A stretch of DNA of 64,000 nucleotides from Aminobacter aganoensis (GCF_014206975.1 NZ_JACHOU010000003.1:124001-188000); one strand, 5' to 3'; counted from the first letter of the stretch, positions 27,079 through 36,684 are shown. The notes: generated by a model from the letters alone, not told the origin. A program made the numbers and translations.

Positions 27079-28649
27079 TGGCGGCCCATCTTTGCGCCGT
27101 CGACGTGGGCACGGGCAGCGCGCGCGCCGGCATTTTCGATCCCGCCGGCAAGCTGCTCGGCCGCGCCGAGCATGCCATCGCCATGAACCGCTCGACCTCC
27201 GGCCAGTGCGAGCACGATTCGGAGCAGATCTGGTCGGCGGTCTGTGCTGCCGTGCGTGGCGCGCGTGCTGCCGCCGGCGTCGATGCACGCGACGTCGCCG
27301 GCATCAGCTTCGACGCGACGTGCTCGACCGTGTTCAGGGGCCGGCGCGGCGAGCAGGTCGGCGTTTCCGCCGGCGGCGGCGACCGCTGGGACACCATCGT
27401 CTGGCTCGATCATCGCGCCTTGGCCGAGGCCGACGAATGCACCGCCACCGGCCACGCGGTGCTCGGTTATGCCGGCGGCGTGATGTCGCCGGAAATGGCC
27501 ACGCCCAAGCTGATGTGGGTCAAGCGCCACCTGCCGCAAAGCTGGGCCCGCACCGGCCAGCTCTTCGACCTCGCCGACTTCCTTTGCCACAAGGCATCGG
27601 GCTCGCTCGCCCGCTCGCAATGCACGCTGACCGCCAAATGGACCTATCTCGCCCATGAGCGCGAGGCCTGGCGGCACGACTTCTTCGCCGCGGTCGGCCT
27701 CGCCGATATCTTCGACCGTGCCGCCCTGCCGGAGCGCGCCAGCCCGGTCGGCACCGATCTCGGCCCGCTCACCCCGGCCGCCGCCGAAGCGCTCGGCCTC
27801 ACCACCGCTTGCCGCGTCGGCGCCGGCATGATTGACGCCTTCGCCGGCGCGGTAGGCGTCATCGGCGGCCTACCGGGTATCGAGCGCCACCTCGCCCTGA
27901 TCGCCGGCACGTCGAGCTGCGTCATGGCGATGTCGCCGGAGCCGCGCGCCTTTGCCGGCGTCTGGGGGCCGTATTTCGGCGCCGCCCTTCCTGCACTGTG
28001 GCTGAGCGAGGGCGGCCAGTCGGCCACCGGCGCGCTGCTTGATCACATCGTCCGCTGGCATGGCGCCGGCGGCGAACCCGATGCCGCGCTGCATCGCAAG
28101 ATCACCGAGCGCATCATGCAACTGCGTGCCGGCGAAGGCTTAGACCTCGCCGGACGCCTGCATGTGCTGCCCGACTTCCACGGCAACCGCTCGCCGCTGG
28201 CCGACCCGCATGCGCTCGGCGTGATCAGCGGCCTGACGCTCGATTCGTCCTTCGACAGCCTGTGCCGGCTGTACTGGCGCACCGCCGTCGCAATCGCACT
28301 TGGCCTGCGCCATGTGCTCGATGCGCTCAATGCCAACGGCTACGGCATCGACACGCTGCACGTCACCGGCGGCCACACCCGCAATCCGCTCCTGATGGAG
28401 CTCTATGCCGACGCCACCGGCTGCACCGTCGTCGAACCGGTCGGCGGCGACGCCGTGCTCCTGGGCACGGCCATGGCGGCGGCGGCCGCCGCCGGCCTTT
28501 ATCCCAACCTCACCGAAGCCTGCGCCGCGATGCGCCAGGAAGGTCGCGCGCGCCGTCCCAACCCGCAGGCATGGCCGCGCTTCGACCGCGACTATCGCGT
28601 CTTCCTCGAAATGCACCGCCAGCGCAGGGCGCTCGACGACATCGTCTGA
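27078..28649 (+). CDS. FGGY-family pentulose kinase (D-ribulokinase-like)
   Basis: The 523-residue cytoplasmic kinase has the two FGGY domains. The N-terminal ATP loop reads DVGTGSARAG (about residues 9-18), followed by GISFDATCSTVF, WLDHRALAEA and SPEMATPKLMW. The C-terminal HVTGGHTRNPLLMEL and GDAVLLGTAMAAA segments complete the nucleotide site. This pattern fits the pentulose kinase group that contains FGGY/ribulokinase proteins and is less like xylulokinase or glycerol kinase. It may phosphorylate a ketopentose made from pentitols by the upstream dehydrogenases. ATG 27078 gives the family N-terminus; a GTG at 27045 is possible. Confidence 0.82.
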   Translation: MAAHLCAVDVGTGSARAGIFDPAGKLLGRAEHAIAMNRSTSGQCEHDSEQIWSAVCAAVRGARAAAGVDARDVAGISFDATCSTVFRGRRGEQVGVSAGGGDRWDTIVWLDHRALAEADECTATGHAVLGYAGGVMSPEMATPKLMWVKRHLPQSWARTGQLFDLADFLCHKASGSLARSQCTLTAKWTYLAHEREAWRHDFFAAVGLADIFDRAALPERASPVGTDLGPLTPAAAEALGLTTACRVGAGMIDAFAGAVGVIGGLPGIERHLALIAGTSSCVMAMSPEPRAFAGVWGPYFGAALPALWLSEGGQSATGALLDHIVRWHGAGGEPDAALHRKITERIMQLRAGEGLDLAGRLHVLPDFHGNRSPLADPHALGVISGLTLDSSFDSLCRLYWRTAVAIALGLRHVLDALNANGYGIDTLHVTGGHTRNPLLMELYADATGCTVVEPVGGDAVLLGTAMAAAAAAGLYPNLTEACAAMRQEGRARRPNPQAWPRFDRDYRVFLEMHRQRRALDDIV

Positions 28650-28702
28650 ACCCTGCGCCGCTCCCATGCAAAGAAGGCGGCGCGGCTAGTCGTGCCGCCG
28701 CC

Positions 28703-29287
28703 TCAAGGCGTATGCACCATCTTGGTCGGCGTTTCCAGCAGGCTGAAATCGGAGCCGTCGCACGTCACGTCTGGGTTGGTCGGGCTGAACATTCCGAGCG
28801 GGTTGTCCTTGAACAGCCAGGCGTGCAGGTCATAGTGGACGAAGTCCTTCGGGATCAGCGGTTCATGCCCCTCCATCGGGCCCTGGAATGGCTGGCCGAA
28901 AAGGCTCGGCCGCTCCTTGGCTTCCGCGAGCGGGACCAGCCATTCGACCGCGACCAGGCGCAGCTTCTTGCCGTCGGGCTCGTAGATCAGCACGTTCGGA
29001 CGCTTCGGATCCGGCGGGCCGCTGACGGTGACGTTGACGAAGTGGATGCCCATGGCTCCCTTCGGATACTCCATGTGCCCTTCGATCTTTTCGCCGTTGT
29101 AGTGAACGCACCCCACCGTCGACAAATAGAGGTCGCGGATCGCATTGTAGGGGTCCTGGTATTTTTCCAGCGCCTGGCGAATGGCGTCGATTTCGGCCTT
29201 GTTCGGCTCTTCTGCCGGGGCCTGTGCGACGCCCCAGAAACCAGCCAGAGCAATGACCACGCAACGAGCGAGACTTGCAGTCCTCAT
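28703..29287 (-). CDS. Secreted protein of unknown function
   Basis: I do not recognise this 194-residue protein. It has a signal peptide (MRTASLARCVVIALAGFWGV, cleavage near APA) and no membrane segment after it. The mature part is acidic and contains an HYNGEKIEGHMEYPKG segment, suggesting a compact periplasmic beta-fold. GGAGGAA lies before the ATG at 29287, which fixes the start. It is convergent with the kinase gene; the gap between them holds a GC-rich inverted repeat (GGCGGC against GCCGCC) that may end transcription on both sides. Confidence 0.7.
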   Translation of the reverse strand: MRTASLARCVVIALAGFWGVAQAPAEEPNKAEIDAIRQALEKYQDPYNAIRDLYLSTVGCVHYNGEKIEGHMEYPKGAMGIHFVNVTVSGPPDPKRPNVLIYEPDGKKLRLVAVEWLVPLAEAKERPSLFGQPFQGPMEGHEPLIPKDFVHYDLHAWLFKDNPLGMFSPTNPDVTCDGSDFSLLETPTKMVHTP

Positions 29288-29482
29288 GGCAGTTCCTCCA
29301 ATTTGTGTTTCGCGTAAAAGCTGTACAAATGGACGACGCCTGAATGTCGCTCCGATCACTCCAATTGTAAATTCCTCGAAGCGGGCCGATGCGAGCCGCG
29401 CAAGGGAGTACCGCACAAAACGACAAACGCCACGGGTGGGGGATCCCGTGGCGCTGCCTTGTCGACGTTGGAGCCGAGCCGG

Positions 29483-29725
29483 CTAGTTCGACTTCAGCAC
29501 GGCGGTCACGCGGTCGCCTTCGTCGTTCAAGATGATCGACACCGTCTCGCCGGCCTGGAGCGGCGGCAGCGCGACGTGGTGCGGCACCGTATAGCTCTTG
29601 CCGTTATCGAGCGTGATGACACGGACGCCGTGATTGTACCTGGCGACAACGCCGTTGGGGGACGACGCGAATGCCGCGCCGGCAAGGAATACGAGCGGTG
29701 TTGCGATGAGGATGATGGTCTTCAT
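29483..29725 (-). CDS. Small secreted DUF1344-family protein
   Basis: The 80-residue product has a signal peptide (MKTIILIATPLVFLAGAAFA). A short mature domain follows with TLDNGKSYTVPHHV and AGETVSIILND, a pattern typical of the DUF1344 proteins common in rhizobia. Their function is unknown; the domain looks like a small beta-barrel. AAGG lies before the ATG. It may share a promoter region with, but is 195 bases upstream of, the other secreted-protein gene on the same strand. Confidence 0.7.
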   Translation of the reverse strand: MKTIILIATPLVFLAGAAFASSPNGVVARYNHGVRVITLDNGKSYTVPHHVALPPLQAGETVSIILNDEGDRVTAVLKSN

Positions 29726-30245
29726 TTGGGGTACCTTCTGTTTTTGGACAAAGGCAGGGCCGTACCCGGCATCGCTTGATGCCTGGATTGTCCACGCCGG
29801 TGTTTTTTAAGGATTTGACTTCGGTCCGGTGACCGGTGGTGCGGGCATGCAGGCTGGCTGCAAGCCATTTCGATTATCGGTAGCGCATTTTTTGTCTCCT
29901 GCCTGTTTGGCGGCTTTTCGAGCCGTAGTTGAAGGCTGCTCTTTCCAGTTGCTGGAAAGTCAAGCGTCGCGATGGACAGCTGTGTCTGACGGTTTTGCGG
30001 GGCAGAAACCTCGTTGCACAGCAGCGTCGTGCACCCTCGATGCGCGGGCGTTTTTGGCCAGCCTGCGAGGCTGCGAGCGCGGTTGATTCGGTGCCGGTCG
30101 CAGGTTTGCTGCGGCGATGCATTCAATTTCGCTGCAGGCATCGGAACACGGTTGACCTTCCAGTCACGGGAAGCCCTAGCGTCGCCGAAATTCATCCAGC
30201 GGGGTCGTCACAGGCCTCGCATTTTTGTCGACGGGACCGTTTCGA
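29726..30245. other. 520-bp intergenic region upstream of the RND pump
   Basis: No frame here looks coding on either strand. It contains the perfect palindrome at 29941-29959 and, closer to the pump gene, a TTGACC at 30152-30157 followed by a CTTCC/GGAAG inverted repeat (30157-30173). The region must carry the promoter of the plus-strand efflux genes and that of the minus-strand DUF1344 gene. Confidence 0.4.
29941..29959. promoter_or_regulatory. Perfect 8+8 palindrome CTTTCCAG-ttg-CTGGAAAG
   Basis: The two eight-base arms are exactly complementary around a three-base centre. With no T-run after it, an operator is more likely than a terminator. It lies about 290 bases before the RND adaptor gene; no regulator gene is adjacent. 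Confidence 0.45.
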
Positions 30246-31481
30246 ATGACTGGGAAGACGAGAACACTATTGGTGGCTGTTGCGGCGTTGAGTGGTGTCG
30301 CATGGTTCGCCTATTCCGATGGCGCGCCGGCCTATGTCAGGCAGGCCCTGGCGTCCGGCGAGGCCAACCCGGTCGCACCCGTACCTCCGCCTCCACAGGT
30401 GCCGGTGGCGGAAGTCGTCACCCGCGTGCTCGCGCCGTCGTCCCAGTTCACGGGCGTCGTCGCAGCCGCCAGGACCGTCGAACTGCGACCTCGCATAGGT
30501 GGGGTCATCGAGGCGGTCAGCGTGCCCGAGGGCGGGCTGGTCGAACGTGGCCAGCTTCTGTTCCAGATCGATGCCAGGCCGTTCGAGGTCGCGCTCCAGA
30601 GTGCCGAGGCGCAATTGCGCCGGGCCGAGGTTCTGCTCGATCAGGCCGGCGTCGACCTCGACCGCTCGCGACGCCTGGCGCCAAAGGGCGCCATCTCCGA
30701 GAAGACGTTCGACGACGATGTCGCGCGCAAGCGGGAGCGGGAGGCGCAGGTCGAGGAGGCGAGGGCGGTGGTTGCCGCGGCCAGGCTCGATCTCTCCTAC
30801 ACGCGTGTCACCGCACCCATCTCCGGTCGCGTCGACCGCGTGCTGGTGACCGAGGGCAATCTCGTCGCCGGCGCCTCGGGTGCGGCCACGCTGCTCACCA
30901 CTATCGTCTCCGTCGACCCGGTCCATGTCCATTTCGACATCGACGAGGCGACCTATCTTGGTTTCCAGGGACAGGGCAGGCCCGACGCGGCCGGCGAGGC
31001 GGCATCGGCGGTTCCCGTCGCCGTCGGCCTGACGGGAGAGGACGGCTTCCCCCACATGGGCAGGCTGGATTTCCTCGGCAATCGCGTCGACAGCACGACG
31101 GGTACGATCAGGGCCCGCGCCGTGCTCGCCAATCCGGCCGGCGCGCTGATGCCCGGCCTGTTCGCACGGGTGAATCTCGCCACCAGTGCTGCCCGCGACA
31201 CCGTCCTCATCGACGATCAGGCAGTCGGCACCGACCAGGGCCGCCGCTACGTCCTGGTGCTGGGCGCCGGTGACATGGTCGAATACCGGCCGGTCGAACT
31301 GGGCGCGATGAACGATGGGCTGCGCGTCGTCGAAAGCGGCCTGAAGGCCGGTGACACCATCATCATCAAGGGCCTCGTCCGGCCCGGCATGCAGGTTACC
31401 CCGAACCGCATCGCGATGGCGCCCGATCAGCGCTCGGTCGACGGCGTTGCCGATGGCAGTGCGCAGGAGGCACGTCGATGA
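30246..31481 (+). CDS. RND efflux pump periplasmic adaptor (membrane fusion protein)
   Basis: The 411-residue adaptor links an inner-membrane RND pump to an outer-membrane channel. It has an N-terminal membrane anchor (about residues 5-25) and lipoyl/biotinyl halves (VELRPRIGGVIEAV and YTRVTAPISGRVDRV). A helical hairpin lies between these halves, and beta-barrel and membrane-proximal domains follow, including TGTIRARA and LMPGLFARV. The ATG at 30246 is chosen. Its last codon overlaps the pump start as ATGA, so both are made together. No outer-membrane partner gene is adjacent. Confidence 0.92.
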   Translation: MTGKTRTLLVAVAALSGVAWFAYSDGAPAYVRQALASGEANPVAPVPPPPQVPVAEVVTRVLAPSSQFTGVVAAARTVELRPRIGGVIEAVSVPEGGLVERGQLLFQIDARPFEVALQSAEAQLRRAEVLLDQAGVDLDRSRRLAPKGAISEKTFDDDVARKREREAQVEEARAVVAAARLDLSYTRVTAPISGRVDRVLVTEGNLVAGASGAATLLTTIVSVDPVHVHFDIDEATYLGFQGQGRPDAAGEAASAVPVAVGLTGEDGFPHMGRLDFLGNRVDSTTGTIRARAVLANPAGALMPGLFARVNLATSAARDTVLIDDQAVGTDQGRRYVLVLGAGDMVEYRPVELGAMNDGLRVVESGLKAGDTIIIKGLVRPGMQVTPNRIAMAPDQRSVDGVADGSAQEARR

Positions 31482-34400
31482 ACCTGCCTCACTTTTTCAT
31501 CAAGCGCCCGATCTTTGCGATCGTGCTGTCGGCCCTCATGCTGATCGCCGGCGCGATGGCGTTGTTCCGTCTCCCCCTCAGCGAATATCCGTCCGTCACG
31601 CCGCCGACCGTGCAGGTGACGGCCAGCTATCCTGGCGCCAACCCCGAGGTGATCGCCGAGACGGTCGCATCGCCGCTCGAACAGTCGATCAACGGCGTCG
31701 AAGGCATGCTCTACATGAGCTCGCAGGCCGCGACCGACGGCCGGATGACGCTGACCGTCACCTTCGCCCAGGGCACCGATCCGGATATGGCCCAGATCCA
31801 GGTCCAGAACCGCGTGTCGCGGGCGTTGCCGCGCCTGCCCGAAGAGGTCCAGCGCATCGGCGTCGTCACGCAGAAGACCTCGCCCGACATCCTGATGGTG
31901 GTGCACCTGGTATCGCCCGACAAGCGCTATGATCCGCTCTACATCTCCAACTTTGCCACCCTCCAGATCCGCGACACGCTCGCCCGTCTGCCGGGGGTCG
32001 GCGACGTCATCATCTGGGGCGCCGGCGAATACGCCATGCGCGTCTGGCTGGACCCCGCCAAGGTTGCTGCGCGCGGTTTGACCGCGAGCGATGTCGTCGC
32101 CGCCATCCGCGAGCAGAACGTTCAGGTCGCAGCCGGCTCGGTCGGCCAGCAGCCGTCGGCGGCGGCCAGCTATGAGGTCACCGTCAGCACGCTCGGGCGC
32201 CTGTCCAGCGAGGAGCAGTTCGGGGAAATCGTCATCAAGACCGGCGATGACGGGCAGATCGTACGTCTGCGCGATGTTGCGAGAATTGGCCTGGGCGCCG
32301 ATGGCTACGCCTTGCGCAGCCTGCTCGACGGCGAGCCGGCCGTGGCGATCCAGATCATCCAGCGGCCCGGTGCGAACGCGCTCGACGTTTCCAGCGCCGT
32401 GCACGCCGAAATGGCGCAGCTGCAGCGTAGCTTTCCGGAGGGCCTGGAATACCGGATCGCCTACGATCCCACCGTCTTCGTGCGCGCCTCCCTGTCCGCC
32501 GTCATGACGACGCTGCTCGAAGCGATCATCCTCGTCGTCATCGTCGTCGTCCTGTTCCTGCAGACGTGGCGTGCGTCCATCATTCCGCTGGTCGCCGTGC
32601 CCATATCGCTCGTCGGCACGCTTGCGGTCATGTATCTGATGGGCTTCTCGCTCAACACGCTGTCGCTGTTCGGCCTGGTCCTTTCGATCGGCATCGTCGT
32701 CGACGACGCCATCGTCGTGGTCGAGAACGTCGAACGCCACATCGGCCTTGGCGAGACGCCGAAGGAGGCGGCGCGCAAGGCGATGGATGAGGTCACCGCA
32801 CCGATCATCGCGATCACCTCCGTCCTTGCTGCCGTGTTCATTCCGTCGGCATTTCTGTCGGGGCTCCAGGGTGAGTTCTACCGCCAGTTCGCGGTGACGA
32901 TCGCCATCTCGACGATGCTTTCGGCGATCAACTCGCTGACGCTCTCGCCGGCACTCGCCGCCATGCTGTTGAAACCGCACCATGGCGGCGCCCGCCGCGA
33001 TTGGCTGACCCGCGGCATCGACTTTGTGTTCGGCAGGTTCTTCCGGCTGTTCAACCGTTTCTTCGACCGAGCATCCAGCGCCTATGTTGGCACCGCGCGC
33101 CGCGCCATCCGCATCAGCGGCGTGGTGTTCGTCATCTATGGTGGCCTGCTGGGCGCGACCTATCTCGGCTTCCAGAGCATCCCCAGCGGTTTCGTGCCGG
33201 CGCAGGACAAGTATTACCTCGTCGGCATCGCGCAACTGCCCTCCGGCGCCTCGCTCGACCGCACCGAAGCCGTCGTCAAGGAGATGTCCAGGATCGCGCT
33301 GGCCGAGCCCGGCGTCGAAAGCGTCGTCGCCTTTCCCGGCCTCTCGGTGAACGGCTTCGTCAACCTGCCCAACGCCGCCGTGGTCTTCGCCATGCTCGAC
33401 CCGTTCGACCAGCGCAAGGACCCGGCACTTTCGGCCAACGCCATCGCCGGGCGTCTGATGGGCAAATACAGTCAGATCCCCGACGGCTTCGTCGGCATCT
33501 TCCCGCCGCCGCCGGTTCCCGGGCTCGGCACGACAGGTGGCTTCAAGCTCCAGCTCGAGGATCGCGCCGGCATGGGGCTCGAAGCCCTGGCCAGGGTGCA
33601 GGGCGAGATCATGGCCAAGGCCGCCGCCGCACCTGAACTCGCGGGCATGATGGCCAGCTTCCAGGTCAATGCCCCGCAGGTCCAGGTCGATCTCGACCGG
33701 GTCAAGGCCAAGGCGCAAGGCGTTCCGTTGACGGCGATCTTCGAGACGCTGCAGGTCAATCTCGGCTCGCTCTACGCAAACGACTTCAACCGCTTCGGCC
33801 GCACCTACCGCGTCATCGTCCAGGCCGACGAGCCGTTCCGCGCGCAGGTCGACGACATTGCACGGCTGAAGGTTCGCAATGCCGCGGGCGAGATGGTTCC
33901 GCTTGCGGCCCTTGCAACCGTCGTGACGAGTTCGGGACCGGACCGGGTGATGCACTACAACGGCTATCCCTCGGTCGACATCACCGGAGGTCCGGCACAG
34001 GGCTATTCGTCCGGGCAGGCGACGGCGGCGATCGAGCGGATCATGCGCGAGACACTGCCGGCCGGCATGGCGTATGAATGGACCGATCTGGTCTTCCAGG
34101 AAAAGCAGGCTGGCAACACGGCCATGATCGTGTTCCCGCTCGCGGTCCTGCTGGCCTTCCTGATCCTGGCTGCGCAATACAACAGCTGGTCCTTGCCGTT
34201 TGCGGTCCTGTTGATAGCGCCGCTGGCGGTGCTCTCGGCGATCGGCGGGGTCTGGCTCTCCGGCGGCGACAACAACATCTTCACCCAGATCGCGTTTGTC
34301 GTCCTCGTCGGGCTTGCGGCCAAGAACGCGATCCTCATCGTGGAGTTCGCCCATGAAGAGGAAAAGAAGGGCAGCGATCCGCTGGCGGCGGTGCTCGAAG

Positions 34401-34675
34401 CCGCGCGCCTGCGCCTCAGGCCGATCCTGATGACGTCGCTCGCCTTCATCGCCGGTGTCGTGCCCCTGGTCATCGCGACCGGCGCCGGCGCCGAGATGCG
34501 CCATGCCATGGGCATCGCCGTGTTCGCCGGCATGCTCGGCGTCACGGTGTTCGGACTGGTCCTGACGCCCGTCTTCTACGTCGTGATCCGGCGCCTCGTG
34601 CTGCGCCGCGAACGCACCAAGGGGGAGACGATGGCCGTCTCCCCGGCGGAGCGCTCGCCGCGATCTCCAGGGTAG
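31478..34675 (+). CDS. RND multidrug efflux pump, HAE1 (AcrB/MexF-like) permease
   Basis: The 1065-residue inner-membrane pump has the full RND layout: 12 membrane segments, two large periplasmic loops and the proton-relay Asp pair in GIVVDDAIVVVENVERH (segment 4). The N-terminus (NLPHFFIKRPIFAIVLSALM) is typical of HAE1 exporters. It uses the proton gradient to drive efflux of hydrophobic compounds through the adaptor encoded upstream. It ends three bases from the stop of the convergent glutamate-synthase-like gene. Substrate range cannot be told from sequence. Confidence 0.94.
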   Translation: MNLPHFFIKRPIFAIVLSALMLIAGAMALFRLPLSEYPSVTPPTVQVTASYPGANPEVIAETVASPLEQSINGVEGMLYMSSQAATDGRMTLTVTFAQGTDPDMAQIQVQNRVSRALPRLPEEVQRIGVVTQKTSPDILMVVHLVSPDKRYDPLYISNFATLQIRDTLARLPGVGDVIIWGAGEYAMRVWLDPAKVAARGLTASDVVAAIREQNVQVAAGSVGQQPSAAASYEVTVSTLGRLSSEEQFGEIVIKTGDDGQIVRLRDVARIGLGADGYALRSLLDGEPAVAIQIIQRPGANALDVSSAVHAEMAQLQRSFPEGLEYRIAYDPTVFVRASLSAVMTTLLEAIILVVIVVVLFLQTWRASIIPLVAVPISLVGTLAVMYLMGFSLNTLSLFGLVLSIGIVVDDAIVVVENVERHIGLGETPKEAARKAMDEVTAPIIAITSVLAAVFIPSAFLSGLQGEFYRQFAVTIAISTMLSAINSLTLSPALAAMLLKPHHGGARRDWLTRGIDFVFGRFFRLFNRFFDRASSAYVGTARRAIRISGVVFVIYGGLLGATYLGFQSIPSGFVPAQDKYYLVGIAQLPSGASLDRTEAVVKEMSRIALAEPGVESVVAFPGLSVNGFVNLPNAAVVFAMLDPFDQRKDPALSANAIAGRLMGKYSQIPDGFVGIFPPPPVPGLGTTGGFKLQLEDRAGMGLEALARVQGEIMAKAAAAPELAGMMASFQVNAPQVQVDLDRVKAKAQGVPLTAIFETLQVNLGSLYANDFNRFGRTYRVIVQADEPFRAQVDDIARLKVRNAAGEMVPLAALATVVTSSGPDRVMHYNGYPSVDITGGPAQGYSSGQATAAIERIMRETLPAGMAYEWTDLVFQEKQAGNTAMIVFPLAVLLAFLILAAQYNSWSLPFAVLLIAPLAVLSAIGGVWLSGGDNNIFTQIAFVVLVGLAAKNAILIVEFAHEEEKKGSDPLAAVLEAARLRLRPILMTSLAFIAGVVPLVIATGAGAEMRHAMGIAVFAGMLGVTVFGLVLTPVFYVVIRRLVLRRERTKGETMAVSPAERSPRSPG

Positions 34676-34678
34676 CGG

Positions 34679-36337
34679 TCAGGCAGCCTTGCGCCGCTGG
34701 AAGGGTCCGTGCGGGATCTCCGGCGGCGCGAAGCTTTCGGCGTTGGCGCGGTCCCAGCGGCTGTACCAGTCGGCCAGTTCGGGAATTTCCTCGCCGGCGA
34801 CGAGAAAGCCCTCCGGCAGGTACGGATAGGCCTCGTTGCCGTCGAGGAACTCGTTGTCCTTCTGCCGGAACATGAAGTGATAGGGCATGAAGTCGCTGGG
34901 ATCGCTCAGGCCGGCCGACCCGGCGATTTCGCCAAGTGCCTTCATCGTGTTGCGGTGGAAGCGCGCGACGCGATCGCTCTTGTCGCCGACATCGAGCGCC
35001 CGCTGGCGGCCCGGGTCCTGCGTCGCGATGCCGACCGGGCACTTGTTGGTGTGGCAGGCCTGAGCCTGGATGCAGCCGATGGCGAACATGAAGCCGCGCG
35101 CTGCGTTGCACCAGTCGGCCCCCAGCGCCACCACGCGGGCGATGTCGAAGGCGGAAACGATCTTGCCGGCCGCGCCGATCTTCACCTCATGGCGGATTCC
35201 GGCGCCGCGCAGCGTGTTGTGCACGAAGGTCAGCCCCTCCAGCATCGGCATGCCGACCCGGTTGGCGAATTCGACAGGCGCCGCGCCCGTTCCGCCTTCG
35301 GCGCCGTCCACCACGATGAAGTCGGGGATGATCCCCGTCTTCAGCATCGCCTTGACCATGCTCATGAATTCACGGCGATGGCCGATGCACAGCTTGATCC
35401 CGACCGGCTTGCCGCCCGACAGGATGCGCAACTGGCCGACGAACCGCATCAGGCCGACCGGCGTCGAGAACGTGCTGTGGGCGGCCGGCGAAACGCAGTC
35501 GACGCCCATCGGAATGCCGCGCGCCTCGGCGATCTCCGGCGAGATCTTCGAGGCCGGCAGCATGCCGCCGTGGCCCGGTTTGGCGCCCTGGCTCAGTTTG
35601 ATCTCGATCATCCTGATCTGCGGATCGGCGGCGAGCTCGGCGAATTTCGCGGGCGAGAAGCTGCCGTCGTCGTTGCGGCAGCCGAAATAGCCCGACGCCA
35701 CCTGGTAGATCAGGTCGCCGCCGCCCTGGCGGTGATGACGGCTGATGCCGCCTTCGCCGGTGTCATGCGCGAAGCCGCCCTTCTTCGCCCCGGTGTTCAG
35801 GGAAAGAATGGCGTTGGCAGACAGCGAGCCGAAGCTCATCGCCGAGATGTTGTAGAGGCTGGCATCATAGGGCTGCCTGCAGGCGGAGCCGCCGATGCGC
35901 ACCCGGAAGTTGGTGTCGCTGATCGTAACGGGCGAGGCCGAATGGGTCAGCCAGGCATAGCCGGAGCCGTAGACGTTCTCGATCGTGCCGAAGGGCCGTT
36001 TGTCCTCGGCGCCCTTGGCGCGCTGGTAGACGAGGCCGCGCGCCTGCCGGCTGAACGGCACCTCCTCGTGGTCGGCCTCGATCAGATATTGCCTGATTTC
36101 CGGCCGGAAGCCCTCGAGCAGGAAGCGCAGGTGCCCCACCACCGGATAGTTGCGCAGGATGGAGTGCCGGCGTTGCAACAGGTCATGCACGCCGAGCAGG
36201 AAGAGCCCGCCGCAGAGCGTGGCGACGACCAGCAGCCACGTGCTGTACAGCGCCGCCCCCGCAAGGGACGCGAGCGCAATGAGCCCGACGCTCACGAATA
36301 TCGTATAGCGCTGGTGCGAGAGGATGATGCTCACCAT
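34679..36337 (-). CDS. Membrane-anchored FMN-binding glutamate-synthase-like protein
   Basis: The 552-residue protein has two N-terminal membrane segments (about residues 11-49). A domain like the FMN/iron-sulphur core of the glutamate synthase large subunit follows: NISAMSFGSLSANAI, the IEIKLSQGAKPGHGG segment and VDGAEGGTGAAP. A cysteine cluster QACHTNKCPVGIATQDP is suited to a 3Fe-4S centre. The glutaminase domain is absent, so it cannot be a complete GltB; its substrate is unknown. The ATG at 36337 is preferred because it starts directly before the membrane segments; the frame is open to 36424. Confidence 0.85.
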   Translation of the reverse strand: MVSIILSHQRYTIFVSVGLIALASLAGAALYSTWLLVVATLCGGLFLLGVHDLLQRRHSILRNYPVVGHLRFLLEGFRPEIRQYLIEADHEEVPFSRQARGLVYQRAKGAEDKRPFGTIENVYGSGYAWLTHSASPVTISDTNFRVRIGGSACRQPYDASLYNISAMSFGSLSANAILSLNTGAKKGGFAHDTGEGGISRHHRQGGGDLIYQVASGYFGCRNDDGSFSPAKFAELAADPQIRMIEIKLSQGAKPGHGGMLPASKISPEIAEARGIPMGVDCVSPAAHSTFSTPVGLMRFVGQLRILSGGKPVGIKLCIGHRREFMSMVKAMLKTGIIPDFIVVDGAEGGTGAAPVEFANRVGMPMLEGLTFVHNTLRGAGIRHEVKIGAAGKIVSAFDIARVVALGADWCNAARGFMFAIGCIQAQACHTNKCPVGIATQDPGRQRALDVGDKSDRVARFHRNTMKALGEIAGSAGLSDPSDFMPYHFMFRQKDNEFLDGNEAYPYLPEGFLVAGEEIPELADWYSRWDRANAESFAPPEIPHGPFQRRKAA

Positions 36338-36594
36338 TTTGGGATTTTGTCCGGAAAGTCCGCGAGAGGCGGTTGTGGCATTGCGTAGCGAGGGTGGTCC
36401 GGAACGGAATGCCGCGAACGGCAAATCACTCCGGCGACGCGCCTATAGCATCGAATTCATGACATTGCAGCGAATGTCGGCGGCGTTGCGGCGCGTGCGA
36501 CAGCAATGTGGGGAACATCAGGACGCGCCAAGAAGTCCGCCAGGATACGGCGGTGTCGTAGGAATTTAGGAGTTGGGGGGCACTGGTGGTTAGC

Positions 36595-36684
36595 TGGCGG
36601 AGAGAGCGGGATTCGAACCCGCGATACGGTTCCCCGTATACACACTTTCCAGGCGTGCGCCTTCAACCACTCGGCCACCTCTCC
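36595..36684 (-). tRNA. tRNA-Ser (anticodon GGA)
   Basis: On the minus strand the 90 bases fold as a class II tRNA. The acceptor stem GGAGAGG pairs with the 3' end, the D-arm reads GCCGAGTGG, and the anticodon loop CTGGAAA gives GGA. A long variable arm (GTATACGGGGAACCGTAT) and a T-loop GGTTCGAATCC follow. The encoded 3' end is CCA. It reads UCC and UCU serine codons. Confidence 0.95.

Noticed and set aside
29722-30195. 157-codon minus-strand ORF in the region upstream of the RND pump
   Set aside because: It overlaps the DUF1344 start, has no ribosome site and no coding-like composition; the region is better read as intergenic.
31427-34504. 1025-codon minus-strand ORF opposite the RND pump
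   Set aside because: It mirrors the pump gene codon for codon; His/Arg/Gln/Asp-rich translation is an artefact of high GC.
36595-36684. tRNA gene as a possible integration site for a genomic island
   Set aside because: No integrase gene and no repeated tRNA 3' end were seen on either side within the window.
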